This document shows, one piece after another, positions 35,261-48,090 of a stretch of 64,000 nt of DNA. The stretch spans positions 1-64,000 of the forward strand of contig JAVVLW010001494.1 of assembly GCA_034401795.1 (NCBI GenBank), in the 5' to 3' direction. Below the pieces are notes generated by a model. The model searched no databases and was not told the origin of the DNA. It worked only from the letters and a program-made list of their open reading frames with translations. The position numbers and the translations under genes were made by a program. Source of the DNA: Chaetoderma sp. LZ-2023a (Eukaryota > Mollusca > Caudofoveata > Chaetodermatida > Chaetodermatidae). How positions within the stretch are numbered: position 1 is the stretch's first letter; the number at the start of each line of letters is the position of its first letter.

Positions 35261-38200
35261 TTCTCCTTCGATCAATACTCACCATTCTGTTACTTCTGAT
35301 ATACAGCTGGCCCTGACAGCGGCTCTAGGATTATAGACTTAGAAAGCTTTACCGACTCCTGGGAACCGGGTACCCGGCTCCCCACTGCCGAGTACCCGTT
35401 TACCATAGAGCTCATTCTTGTTTGCATAGCGACAAGAGCAATACATGCTTTTTGCATTAAGGATTTTAGTGTTTTAAAATAATCTAAGTCTTTAATCAGT
35501 GATAGTTTGTGTGTTCTGAAAGGATTAACTAAGGACTATGGAGAATACCGCCCAAGACAACCAGGTTGTATTGTTCTTTATTATCCATAGTTAAAAGACG
35601 TAGGTCTCTAAATTTTGTTGTGTCGCATTTTCCAATTTCTGTCCCCATAGAATCTGGGACGTGTGCTAACAACGATATATGCCAGACGATCGCCTTCTTT
35701 AAACCCCAACAGGCGATCGGCAGATATGAAAATAGGTGTTTGCTACGGTATTTCTAACACGAATATCGGCTGACGTCGTTCTCCGTAGAATCCGAGCGGG
35801 TGACGTCACACCCGGTCGCTCGGATGTTTATGTGAAGAAAATTTTTTCATTAATTCGCGCATCTTATTCTGGGTGCTGCGTACTAAAAATGGTACCGGAA
35901 ACTTTAGAATGATCAAGTTTACGTGTGATCACGATCGGTTTGCAATGATCGGTGGTTTCAAAATTCTTGAGTAGATGTGTGGTCTGCGGTTTTACCGTGT
36001 GAGACAGCAGTTTTGTTATACATTTTGTTGTTTTCTTCACATATCGTGCTGCGTTCGTTAGGAGTATAATTTATATTGATTAGTAAATATACCCTGAATG
36101 CTATGCGATATGATTCCTGGAGCCGTTACACATCCTGGAGGATCTATTATGGGTGTGTTGTGCCCGCCGCGTACTTGTCGTCATAATCAATGCGATCGTT
36201 GTTGTAACGTGGCGGGGTGGGGTGCGGGGAGGTTACGGTTAATTTATGAGTCAAATTATTTGAAAATTAATTGTCTGCCTTCCATCCGGGTCTCGTTCCG
36301 CTTGTTTATTGTAGGTTTGTGCTTATTTTATAGGCCAAGCCAGCCCCGCCATCATGTGACGACTGCCATAAGTTTGTCCGTGTAATGTTCAAGGACCATG
36401 TCTGTTTTATGTGTGCCCTGTGTAATATAGATCATAGGTGTAATGTTTGTGCAGTGTGGTCCGTCGAAACGATGGTTAAGTTCCTTGCCCAGAAGGACTT
36501 GGCTGGGTCTGACGCGGGGTCAGGCGGTCCGAGAGTAAATCGTGGAGCGCCCGGTTCGGCCGGTGCGGGTGCTCCACGTCCCCGGCTGGAGGTGGCGGAG
36601 ATGGCACCGCCGGCGTGGTTTGGTCCGGCTCTGCAGGGTTTTTCTGCATAGCGTTCTGACCACGCTGGTGTCGTCCCTGCTACCAAAGGTTGGGGGGCAG
36701 TTTCTCCCCATGCCTGGTACGGATCCTGTCCTCGGACAGGATTCTGGACTGGTTACCGAGGGGGCCGTCTCGTACGGCCCCCTGGCAGTCCCGTCTGGCT
36801 TCGGCCAGACGGGTTTTCTGTTTCTCTGCGGCCACCTCCGGGTGGTCCAGTAGCGGTGGCCGGTCCGTCAGGTGTGGGAGCCGTCCGCCAGGACGGTTCC
36901 ACGGTTGACTCGTCTAGTGACGACTCTTCGGAGTCTGAAGACGAGGAGGCCGAGGAGGAGAGGTTGCTGCGGCCCGTGAAGCCGCAGGTGGAGAATATGG
37001 AGGTTGATTCCGTCCTAGACGGAACCGGCCTCCATTTGTCTGGTTTGGCGCAAGCCAGGTCAGCGGCTCCGCCTGTGGCTGAGGCAAATCCGTTACCGTG
37101 CACCGGTTCCGTGCGGCTTGGTTTGGCACCAGCCGTCACGGGAACGGGTGTGCCGGGCCGGGCGTGGTACTCACCTATCTCGCCTGGTCCGGCAGTCGGA
37201 CGTGGGGTGCCGTGGGCGCCCGTGTCCGCCTATGGTTCCGCGACTGCTACGGGTCCGTACGGTTTTTCCGTGTGGACCTACCCCATGGACCGGAGTGTTT
37301 CATGGGGTGGCGGCGGAACCGTGTGGTACCGGAGTGCCTGGCGTGTCAGCCGTGGCTCCTTGCTGGGAGGCCGTGGCTGGCAGACCCGTGAGCACGTCAA
37401 CGGGTGACGTGTTTGCGGGGGTGTCTTCATCGGAGGTAGATTGGTCAGATGCCCTGGCGTGGCTAGCCAGGGTTGACCCGTCTGTGGTTTCGGCCACGGC
37501 CGATGAAGATGCGCCCCGTCCGTCGGTTGCGTCGATCAGGACGGGGATTTTGCCCGCGGCCCGGATCCAGTCAGTGGGACTGGATCCACGGTTCATAGAA
37601 TGGTTGGATGCTATTTATAGCAAACAACTGATGACCAAGGGTCAGCTCCCTGCGGCCTCCAGGGAGGTGCGGGCAAGATGTCGTATTCCGCGGGGGGAAT
37701 ACGACAGGTATGGTGTAGTCCCGTCGGTCACGGAGGATGACCGATGGGTACTGGGCGTCCAGAGTGCCGTGCCGGGTCACCCCGGTCCGGCACTTGTGGA
37801 CAAGTCTCAGGTACACCAGGAAGAAGTCCTGTCCCTATGCGATGAGGGTGTGAGGGCAGCGATGAGCGCTGTCAACCACTCTTATCGTCTCCTTCAGTCG
37901 GTGTGGGCTGAAGCGGGGCAGGCCACCCTGTGCCACCTGTGGCGCTTTCATGTGTCAATGACGGCCTGGTGCTGTCGATGGACGCATTGGCAAGGGTGCA
38001 AGCGCGTGTGACGAAATCCAGGAGGCAAATGGTCATTGACCATATGCGTCCGGCTACGGCAGTCAGGGAGCGTCTCCGTGGGACACCCCTGACAGGGCCT
38101 AGCATCTTCGGTGGCCAAGCGTGGGCCATCTTAGAGGATACTGGCGGTATCGCGCAGAATCGGTTAGCGGTAAACCTACAGCTAGAGCTAGTGCGACAAG

Positions 38201-41200
38201 CGCATGCACTAGGGCCTGTGGGGAAACCGCTAACGGGACAACCTTCAAAGGAGCAGAAGAAGCATAAGGGCAAGGCGAAAGCTAGGCCTGTTGCGACTTC
38301 TGCTTCAGCTGGGGTTTCAGAGCCGCCGCCGGCGAAGAAGCCCAGGAAGGTTGTAGAGGCGCCTACCCTCCCCAATGTTGCTCCTGACCGCCCTAGAGGT
38401 GGGAAGGGGAAGGGTAAGGCCTCAAAGGGCGGACAGAAGGGGCCGAAGCGTACCTGAGGGTACGAAAGCTCCCTTCATATCCGCCTGGACCGCGCCTGTG
38501 TGACAGGAACAGCGGTGCCAGTTATACCCGTCGTGCCTAGAACGAAATGGTTCTCTCTCTCTCTCGTTAAGAAAGAGTGGGGGGGCGGACTGCGAGCCGG
38601 ACAACCCCGTTAGACGTCGAGGCGTCTATGGTGGGTGGAAGGCTCATGCGTTTCGTCGAGGCCTGGCAAGGTGTGACGTCAGACAGTCTGGTCCTGGGAT
38701 GGTTATCCCAGGGTTACATGCCGGAGTGGTGGGACTTTCCACCACAAAATCTGTCTTTGGCACCTGTCTGGACACCCGTACCAAGGGAGCCAGACAAGTT
38801 AGAAGCCGTTCAAAAGGAAGTGTCGGGTTTGCTTCTGAAGGGAGCAATAAAACCAGCAAATCGAAACACTCCAGGCTTCTATTCAAACATGTTCCTTGTC
38901 CCCAAGAGCACAGGGGGATGGAGACCCATACTCAATCTCAGGCCATTAAATTGGTTTAGCCATACGCCTCGGTTCCAGATGGAAATGCCGAGGTCGGTAA
39001 TGCGGGATTGAGGAAAGGAATGTGGTGTGTATCGATCGATCTGAAAAATGCATATTTCCACATTCCTATGAATCGGAGTTGGCACAGGTTTCTGAGATTT
39101 GCGTTTCAGAATCAAGTATGGGAGTTTACAGTCTCCCGTTTGGCCTGTCGACAGCTCCGAGGGTTTTCACAAGAGTGGTCCTTGCGGTGACAGCGTTTCT
39201 CAGAAAAGAGAACGTGGCGCTACACACCTACATAGACGACTGGCTGCTTAAGGCAGACTCGGCAGCCAGGTTGAACGTGGATACTGCTCTGACTCTGAAG
39301 TTACTTTCAGATCTACGCTGCATAGTCAACGAGGAGAAATCTGAGTTGACGCCCACTCAACGTTTCGTTTATTTGGGGATGCGATTCGACCTTGAGGATG
39401 GCAGGGTTTACCCATCAGAGCCCAGAGTGGTGTCTCTGTTAGCCATCCTCAAGAGTTTTCGAGTGGGAAACCACATTCAAGGCGAGGCGGTTCCTTCAGA
39501 TGCTGGGCATGATGGTCTCCATGGAGCAGGTTATCCCGTACGATGCTCTAATGCGAAGGCCTATCCAGTTGTATCTGATGTCTCTGTGGAAACAGAGAAC
39601 AGAACCCCTGTCAAAACTGTTGCCAGTTTTGGAGCCGATAATATCGCATCTTCTATGGTGGAAACAGCGTCAGAATCTCCTATTAGGGGTTTCGCTGCAC
39701 CTACCCCGCCTCCAGCTGTCCGTCTACACGGATGCATCGCTGGAAGGGTGGGGTGCCTGCCTGGGAGAACCAGGTCTCGGGCACATGGACTCTCCCGGAG
39801 AGTCAGCTGCATATCAATCTGTTGGAAATGATGGCAGTGGAACTGGCGTTGGAAGAGTTCCTTCCGATGATCAGGGGCATGGTGATATTGATACGGTCGG
39901 TCGATTCGACAGTAGTATCATATATAAATCGCCAAGGCGGGACCAGGTCGCCCACTTTGTGTATCAGGGTGTGGCACTTGATTCAATGGTGCAGGAATTA
40001 CTCGGTTGTTTTGAAAGCAGCTCGTATTCCTGGCCGATTGAACATTCTGGCGGATGCTTTGTCTCGCAGACAGAGAATCCTGCCAACAGAATGGTCCCTC
40101 AACCCTCCAGTTCTGCGACGGATCTTCGAGCATTGGGGCAAACCCAACGTGGACTTGTTCGCCACAAAGGAAAATGCTCAAATCATGACATATGTCTCGC
40201 CGATTACAGATCCAAATGCCGTCGATACAGACGCTCTGGCGATAAGCTGGAGAGGGATGCACGCTTACGCGTACCCACCCACCATTCTTCTACCGAAGGT
40301 TTTGGTGAAGGTCAGGGAGGAACCGTGTCTGGTCCTGCTAATAGCGTCGTATTGGCCGAGCAGGGCGTGGTTCACAGATCTTCTAGATCTGCTGGTGGAA
40401 AATCCTGTGCAGTTGCCCGAGATTCCGAACATAATCTCCCAGGCCAAGGGACGCTTCCTACACGAGTGTCCCGAAATGTTCAATGACTGCGTGGATGTTA
40501 TCAAACAACGTTCCACGTCGGAAGGCTTTTCTCGACAGGCTGCTGATTTCATCGCGGCTGCGAGAAGGAGGTCAACCTTCAAGTCATATAACAACAAGGT
40601 TAACAGATTTGCAGACTGGTGTGAAGAAAAGGGTATTGATACCTTTCAATCCACTATCAGCAAATAGCAGACTTTCTCTGTGAGCTGTTCTTTTGAGGAC
40701 TAGCTCCCGTCACAGTTGCTGGATACAAGTCAGCTTTGGCATCAGTTATCCCTTGTCTAGCCAACAGGGATAGTCCAGAGGTGGCCCAGTTAAATGTGAT
40801 GTTGAAGGGAATGAGCAATCTCCGACCGAGACAACCGGTAGTCATTCCAGCCTGGAGTCTATCTTTAGTGCTTAATGTACTGGCCAAGCACCCTTTCGAA
40901 CCGTTGCGTTCGGCTAGTCTAAAGCATTTGACTCTAAAGGCGGTCTTTCTATTGGCAGCTTCCTCAGCTAGAAGGCACAGTGAGATCCATGCGCTTTCGG
41001 CAGAGAGGAACCGATTTATTGTTTCTGGAGAAGGTCTGCGTCTTCTGCCAAGAGCAGAGTTTATGTCAAAGAACCAATCTTTGACATATCCCGGCAAACC
41101 GATCATTATACCAAAGTTAACTAGGTTTGATCGTGATGCCAGTGTCTGGTGCCCGGTCCGTGCTTTGACTAAGTACAAGAAACGGACTGACTCGTTACGG

Positions 41201-42354
41201 TCGAACGATAGACATCTGTGGATCTGCCATAAAAAGTCTTATGGCGCCGCATCCATGGATACTATCTCTCGTTGGGTGGTCGAATGCATTCAGACTACTC
41301 AGGAGATGGCGACTGGGCACCAGGTGCAAGGCGTAAGGGCAGACAATGTCAGAGGAATAGCCGCCTCGACCGCCCTTTACAATGGTGTTCCGTTATAGGA
41401 CATCATAGCCGTTGCACAATGGCACTGTGAGTCCTCATTCACGGATTACTATATGAGGGATGTGTCAGACTCAGCCAATCCACTCGCTTTAGCTGTTTTG
41501 AAACGATAGTTAGTGACCACACTGCTTTTCACCCTTTTCTCACGTCGGTAAGAAAAGAACCTAAAGCAGGCATGGTCAGGCGAGAGGATGTCAACCAGAT
41601 TGTGTCACTGATGGCCGAACCGGTGAATGGTTGGAGGCGGTACGTCTGAAGTCCAATTATCATAAGGTAATTCAATAGTGAGAGTTTTTTGTATTATGGA
41701 TATGTATCATGTTCATTCATCTTATATATTCATGCTCATTCCCAGGCTAATACATGGAATATGCAGGGAGTAGTTAACCCTCTTGGCATATTGGTGTTTT
41801 CAGGCGAGATACATGTTCGTTAGTTCTCTCCCTTTTCTTAGGAGGAAAAAGGGGGGGGTCTGTGACGCGAATGTGATTCGGTTCCGTGAACTTGACGCTC
41901 CTTTTAGGTCTCCGTTAGTCAAGTTTGAAGTCTAAAATCTTTCTCCAAGGGGCAAAATTAGCATTTATGGCTTGCCCCTTCCCACCAGGTTACTGATCAA
42001 ATCTGGTGTATATCAGAAGTAACAGAATGGTGAGTATTGATCGGAGAATGCAGGAAATGTCGATTTCCCTTTCTCCAAGATCTAACAATACTCACCATTC
42101 TGTTACGGACCCAGCCTCCCAGCCCCACGGAGGCAAGCCATGGTTTTCTCTTGTTTGGTGGCTATGCAAACAATATGAGCTCTATGGTAAACGGGTACTC
42201 GGCAGTTGGGAGCCGAGTACCCGGTTCCCAGGAGTCGGTAAAGCTTTCTAAGTCTATAATCCTAGAGCGGCTGTCAAGGCCAGCTGTATATCAGAAGTAA
42301 CAGAATGGTGAGTATTGTTAGATCTTGGAGAAAGGGAAATTGACATTTCCTGCA
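35261..42354 (+). mobile_element. DIRS-class retrotransposon, copy B (several breaks)
   Basis: A full-length 7.1-kb copy with left repeat (about 35261-35430), ORF1 region (36385-38457), pol region (38363-41509), internal complementary region (about 42007-42105) and right repeat (about 42160-42354). It differs from A and D by several percent and has about six or more breaks in its genes, so it is older. Most ORF1 hairpins are kept, some with compensating or pair-gaining changes. Confidence 0.85.
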
Positions 42355-44885
42355 CTCTCCAAGAGAGCCAGTTGCATATCAATCTGTTGGAAATGATGGC
42401 AGTGGAACTGGCATAGGAAAAGTTTCTTCCAAAAGTCAGGGGCAAGGCGATATTGATACGGTCGGACAACTCGACAGTAGTATCATACATAAATCGCCAA
42501 GGCGGGACCAAGTCACCCACACTATGTATCAAAGTGTGGCACTGGATTCAATGGTGCAGGAATTACTTGGTTGTTTTGAAAGCAGCTCACATTCCTGGGC
42601 GATTGAACATTCTGGCGGATGCTTTGTCTCGCAGACAGAATTCTGCCAACAGAATGGTCTCAACCCTCCAGTTCTTCACAGGATCTTCGAGCATTGGGGC
42701 AAACCCAATGTGGACTTGTTGGCTACAAGGGAAAATACTCAAATCATGACTTATGTATCGCCGATTCCAGATCCAAATGCCGTCGATACAGACGCTCTGG
42801 CGATAAGCTGGAGAGGGATGCACGCTTACGCGTACCCACCCACCATTCTTCTACCGAAGATATTGGTGAAGATCAGGGTGGAACCGTCCCTGGTCCTGCT
42901 AATAGCGCCATTTTGGCCCAGCAGGGCGCGGTTCACGGATCTTCTAGATCTGCTGGTGGAAAATCCAGTGCAGCTACCCGAGATTCCGCTTCCTACACGA
43001 GCGTCTCGAAATGTTCAAATTGACTGCGTGGATGTTATCAAACAACGTTCCACGTCGGAAGACTTCTCGTCAAGCTGCAGATTTCATCGTAGCTGTGAGA
43101 AGGAGGTCAACCTTCAAGTCGTATAACAACAAGGTTAACGGATTTGCAGACTGGTGTGAAGAAAAGGGTATTGATACCTTTCAATCCACTATTCAGCAAA
43201 TAGCAGACTTTCTCTGTGAGCTGTTCTTTTTAGGACTAGCTCCTGTCACAATTGCTGGATAAAAGTCAGCTTTGGCATCAGTTATCCCTTGTCTAGCCAA
43301 CAGGGATAGTCCGGAGGTGGCCCAGTTGAATGTGATGGTGAAGGGAATAAGCAATCACCGACCGAGACAACTGGTAGTCATTCCAGCCTGGAGTCTATCA
43401 TTAGTGCTTAATGTACTGGCCAAGCACCCTTTCGAACCGTTGCGTTCGTCTAGTCTAAAGCATTTGACTCTAAAGGCGGTCTTTCTATTGGCAGCTTCCT
43501 CAGCTAGAAGGCGCAGTGAGATCCATGCGCTTTCGGCAGAGAGGAACCGATTTATTGTTTCTGGAGAAGGTCTGCGTCTTCTGCCAAGAGCAGAGTTTAT
43601 GTCAAAGAACCAATCTTTGACATATCCCGGCAAACCAATCATTATACCGAAGTTAACTAGGTTTGATCGTGATGCCAGTGTCTGGTGCCCGGTCCGTGCT
43701 TTGACTAAGTACAAGAAACGGACTGACTCGTTACGGTCGAACGATAGACATCTGTGGATCTGCCATAAAAAGTCTTATGGCGCCGCATCCATGGATACTA
43801 TCTCTCGTTGGGTGGTCGAATGCATTCAGACTACTCACGAGATGGCGACTGGGCACCAGGTGCAAGGTGTAAGGGCACACAATGTGAGAGGAATAGCCGC
43901 CTCGACCGCCCTTTACAATGGTGTTCCGTTATAGGACATCATGGCCGTTGCACCAATGGCACTGTGAGTCCTCATTCACGGATTACTATATGAGGGATGT
44001 GTCAGACTCAGCCAAACCACTCGCTTTAGCTGTTTTGAAACGATAGTTAGTCACCACACTGCTTTTCACCCTTTTCTCACTTTGGTAAGAAAAGAACCTA
44101 AAGCAGGCATGGTCAGGCGAGAGGATGTCAACCAGATTGTGTCACTGATGGCCGAACCGGTGAATGGTTGGAGGCGGTACGTCTGAAGTCCTGTTATCAT
44201 AAAGTAATTCAATAAGTGAGAGTTTTTTGTATTATGTATATGTATCATGTTCATTCATTTTATATATTCATGCTCATTCCCAGGCTAATACATGGAATAT
44301 GCAGGGAGTAGTTAACCCTCTTGGCATGTTGGTGTTTTCAGGCGAGATACATGTTCGTTAGTTCTCTCCCTTTTCTTAGGAGGAAAAAGGGGGGGGGGGG
44401 CTGTGACGCGAATGTGATTCGGTTCCGTGAACTTGACGCTCCTTTTAGGTCTCCGTTAGTCAAGTTTGAAGTCTAAAATCTTTCTCCAAGGGGCAAAATT
44501 AGCATTTATGGCTTGCCCCTTCCCACCAGGTTACTGATCAAATCTGGTGTATATCAGAAGTAACAGAATGGTGAGTATTGATCGGAGAATGCAGGAAATG
44601 TCAATTTCCCTTTCTCCGAGATCTAACAATACTCACCATTCTGTTACGGACCCAGCCTCCCAGCCCCACGGAGGCAAGCCATGGTTTTCTCTTGTTTGGT
44701 GGCTATGCAAACAATATGAGCTCTATGGTAAACGGGTACTCGGCAGTTGGGAGCCGAGTACCCGGTTCCCAGGAGTCGGTAAAGCTTTCTAAGTCTATAA
44801 TCCTAGAGTGGCTGTCAAGGCCAGCTGTATATCAGAAGTAACAGAATGGTGAGTATTGTTAGATCTTGGAGAAAGGGAAATTGAC
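42355..44885 (+). mobile_element. Truncated DIRS tail, unit C
   Basis: Starts in the RNase H region at ACTCTCC and runs through the recombinase, internal complementary region (about 44547-44648) and right repeat (to 44885). There is no left repeat, ORF1 or reverse transcriptase. It follows directly on the right end of B. Nearly identical to unit E. Broken. Confidence 0.85.
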
Positions 44886-46008
44886 TTCTCCTTCGATCAA
44901 TACTCACCATTCTGTTACTTCTGATATACAGCTGGCCCTGACAGCGGCTCTAGGATTATAGACTTAGAAAGCTTTACCGACTCCTGGGAACCGGGTACCC
45001 GGCTCCCCACTGCCGAGTACCCGTTTACCATAGAGCTCATTCTTGTTTGCATAGCAACAAGTGCAATACATGCTTTTCGCATTAAGGATTTTAGTGTTTT
45101 TTAAAAGAATCTAAGTCTTTAATCAGTGATAGTTTGTGTGTTCTGAAAGGATAACTAAGGACTATGGAGAATACCGCCCAAGATAACCAGGTTGTATTGT
45201 TCTTTATATCCATAGTTAAAAGACTTAGGTCTCTAAATTTCGTTGTGTCGCATGTTCCAATTTCTAACCCCATAGAATCTGGGACGTGTGCTAGCAACGA
45301 TATATGCCAGACGATCGCCTTCTTTAAACCCCAACAGGCGATCGGCAGATATGAAAATAGGTGTTTGCTACGGTATTTCTAACACGAATATCGGCTGACG
45401 TCGTTCTCCGTAGAATCCGAGCGGGTGACGTCACACCCGGTCGCTCGGATGTTTATGTGAAGAAAAAATTTTTCATTAATTCGCGCATCTTGTTCGGGGT
45501 GCTGCGTACTAAAAAATGGTACCGGAAACTTTAGAATGATCAAGTTTACGTGCGATCACGATCGGTTTGCAATGATCGGTGGTTTCAAAATTCTTGAGTA
45601 GATGCATGGTCTGCGGTTTTACCGTGTGAGACAGCAGTTGTTATACATTTTGTTGTTTTCTTCACATATCGTGCTGCGTTCGTTAGGAGTATAATTTATA
45701 TTGATTAGTAAATATACCCTGAATGCTATGCGATATGATTCCTGGAGCCGTTACACATCCTGTAGGATCTATTATGGGTGTGTTGTGCCCGCCGCGTTCT
45801 TGTCGTCATAATCAATGCGATCGTTGTTGTAACGTGGCGGGGTGGGGTGCGGGAGGTTACGGTTAATTTATGAGTCAAAATATTTGAAAATTAATTGTCT
45901 GCCTTCCATCCGTGTCTCGTTCCGCTTGTTTATTGTAGGTTTGTGCTTATTTTATAGGCCAAGCCAGCCCCGCCATCATGTGACGACTGCCATAAGTTTG
46001 TCCGTGTA

Positions 46009-48090
46009 ATGTTCAAGGACCATGTCTGTTTTAGGTGTGCCCTGTGTAATATAGATCATAGGTGTAATGTTTGTGCAGTGTGGTCCGTCGAAACGATGGT
46101 TAAGTTCCTTGCCCAGAAGGACTTGGCTGGGTCTGACGCGGGGTCAGGCGGTCCGAGAGGAAATCGTGGAGCGCCCGGTTCGGCCGGTGGGGGTGCTCCA
46201 CGTCCCCAGCTGGAGGTGGCGGAGATGGCACCGCCGGCGTGGTTTGGTCCGGCTATGCAGGGTTTTCTGCATAGCGTTCTGCCCACGCTGGTGTCGTCCC
46301 TTCTACCAAAGGTTGGGGGGCAGTTTCTCCCCATGCCTGGTACGGATCCTGTCTTCGGACAGGATTCTGGACTGGTTACCGAGGGGGCCGTCTCGTACGG
46401 CCCCCTGGCGGGTCCGTCTGGCTTCGGCCAGACGGGTTCTGTCTCTCTGCGGCCACCTCCGGGTGGTCCAGTAGCGGTGGCCGGTCTGTCAGGTGTGGGA
46501 GCCGTCCGCCAGGACGGCTCCACGGTTTATTCGTCTAGTGACGGCTCTTCGGAGTCTGAAGACGATGAGGCCGAGGAGGAGAGGTTGCTGCGGCCCGTGA
46601 AGCCGCAGGTGGAGAATATGGAGGTTGATTCCGTCCTGGACGGAACCGGCCTCCATTTGTCTGGTTTGGCGCAAGCCAGGTCAGCGGCTCCGCCTGCGGC
46701 TGAGGCCAATCCGTTACCGTGCACCGGTTCCGCGCGGCTTGGTTTGTCACCAGCCGTCAGGGGAACCGGTGTGCCGGGCCAGGCGTGGTACTCACCTATC
46801 TCGCCTGGTCCGGCAGCCGGACATGGGGTGCCGTTGGCGCCCGTGGCCGGCTATGGTTCCGCGATGGTTACGGGTCCGTACGGTTTTCCATGCGGACCTA
46901 CCCCATGGACCGGAGTGTTTCATGGGGTGGCGGCGGAACCATGTGGTAGCGGAGTGCCTGGCGTGTCAGCCGTGGCTCCTGGCCCGGAGGCCATGGCTGG
47001 CAGACCCGTAAGCATGTCAACGGGTGACGTGTTTGCGGGGGTATCTTCTTCGGAGGTAGACTGGTCTGATGCTCTGGCATGGCTAGCCAGAGTTGACCCG
47101 TCTGTGGTTTCGGCCACGGCCGATGAAGATGCGCCCCGTCCGTCGGTTGCGTCGATTAGGACGGGGATTTTGCCCGCGGCCCGGATCCAGTCAGTGGGAC
47201 TGGATCCACGGTTCATTGATTTGTTGGATGCTATTTATAGTAAACAACTAATGACCAAGGGTCAGCTCCCTGCGGCCTCCAGGGAGGTGCGGGCAAGGTG
47301 CCGTATTCCGCGGGGTGAATACGACAGGTATGGTGTAGTCCCGTCGGTCACGGAGGATGACCGATGGGTACTGGGCGTCCAGAGTGCCGGGTCGGGTGGT
47401 CCCGGTCCGGCACTAGTGGATAAGGCCCAGGTACACCAGGAAGAAGTCCTGGCCCTATGCGATGAGGGTGTAAGGGCAGCCATGAGCGCTGTCAATCACT
47501 CCTATCGTCTACTTCAGTCGGTGTGGGCTGAAGCGGGGGCAGGCCACCCTGTGCCACCTCTGGCGCTATCGTGCGTTAATGACGGCTTGGTGCTGTCAAT
47601 GGACGCATTGGCAAGGGTGCAAGCGCTTGTGACGAAGTCCAGGAGGCAAATGGTCATTGACCATATGCGTCCGGCTACGGCAGTCAGGGAGCGTCTTCTT
47701 GGGACGCCCCTGACAGGGCCTAGCATCTTTGGTGACCAAGCGCGGGCCATCTTAGAGGACACCGCCAGTATTGCGCAGAATCGGTTAGCGGTAAATCTCC
47801 AGCTAGAGCTGGTGCGGCAAGTGCACGCACTAGGGGCTGTGGGCAAGCCGCTAACCGGACAGCCTTCAAAGAAACAGAAAAAGCATAAGGGCAAGGCGAA
47901 AGCCAGGCCTATTGCGACGTCTGTTTCGGCTGGGTTCTCGGAGCCGCTGCCGGCGAAGAAACCCAGGAAGGCTGTAGAGGCGCCTACCCTCCCCAATGTT
48001 GCTCCTGACCGCCCTAGAGGTGGTAAGGGCAAGGGGAAGGGTAAGGGTAAGGCCTCAAAGGGCGGACAGAAGGGGCCGAAGCGTACCTGA
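46009..48090 (+). CDS. DIRS ORF1, gag-like (693 aa), copy D
   Basis: Same layout as in copy A, differing at roughly 15-20 residues: a Cys/His cluster at residues 7-22, a Gly/Pro-rich middle, an acidic patch, and a C-terminus of alternating Gly and Lys that is likely nucleic-acid binding. No catalytic motif. The hairpin series is present at the same relative positions (for example the GGATCCAGTC stem at 47183-47207). ORF2 begins 95 bases before its stop in another frame, so reinitiation or a programmed shift may link the two; which one is not visible here. Confidence 0.8.
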   Translation: MFKDHVCFRCALCNIDHRCNVCAVWSVETMVKFLAQKDLAGSDAGSGGPRGNRGAPGSAGGGAPRPQLEVAEMAPPAWFGPAMQGFLHSVLPTLVSSLLPKVGGQFLPMPGTDPVFGQDSGLVTEGAVSYGPLAGPSGFGQTGSVSLRPPPGGPVAVAGLSGVGAVRQDGSTVYSSSDGSSESEDDEAEEERLLRPVKPQVENMEVDSVLDGTGLHLSGLAQARSAAPPAAEANPLPCTGSARLGLSPAVRGTGVPGQAWYSPISPGPAAGHGVPLAPVAGYGSAMVTGPYGFPCGPTPWTGVFHGVAAEPCGSGVPGVSAVAPGPEAMAGRPVSMSTGDVFAGVSSSEVDWSDALAWLARVDPSVVSATADEDAPRPSVASIRTGILPAARIQSVGLDPRFIDLLDAIYSKQLMTKGQLPAASREVRARCRIPRGEYDRYGVVPSVTEDDRWVLGVQSAGSGGPGPALVDKAQVHQEEVLALCDEGVRAAMSAVNHSYRLLQSVWAEAGAGHPVPPLALSCVNDGLVLSMDALARVQALVTKSRRQMVIDHMRPATAVRERLLGTPLTGPSIFGDQARAILEDTASIAQNRLAVNLQLELVRQVHALGAVGKPLTGQPSKKQKKHKGKAKARPIATSVSAGFSEPLPAKKPRKAVEAPTLPNVAPDRPRGGKGKGKGKGKASKGGQKGPKRT

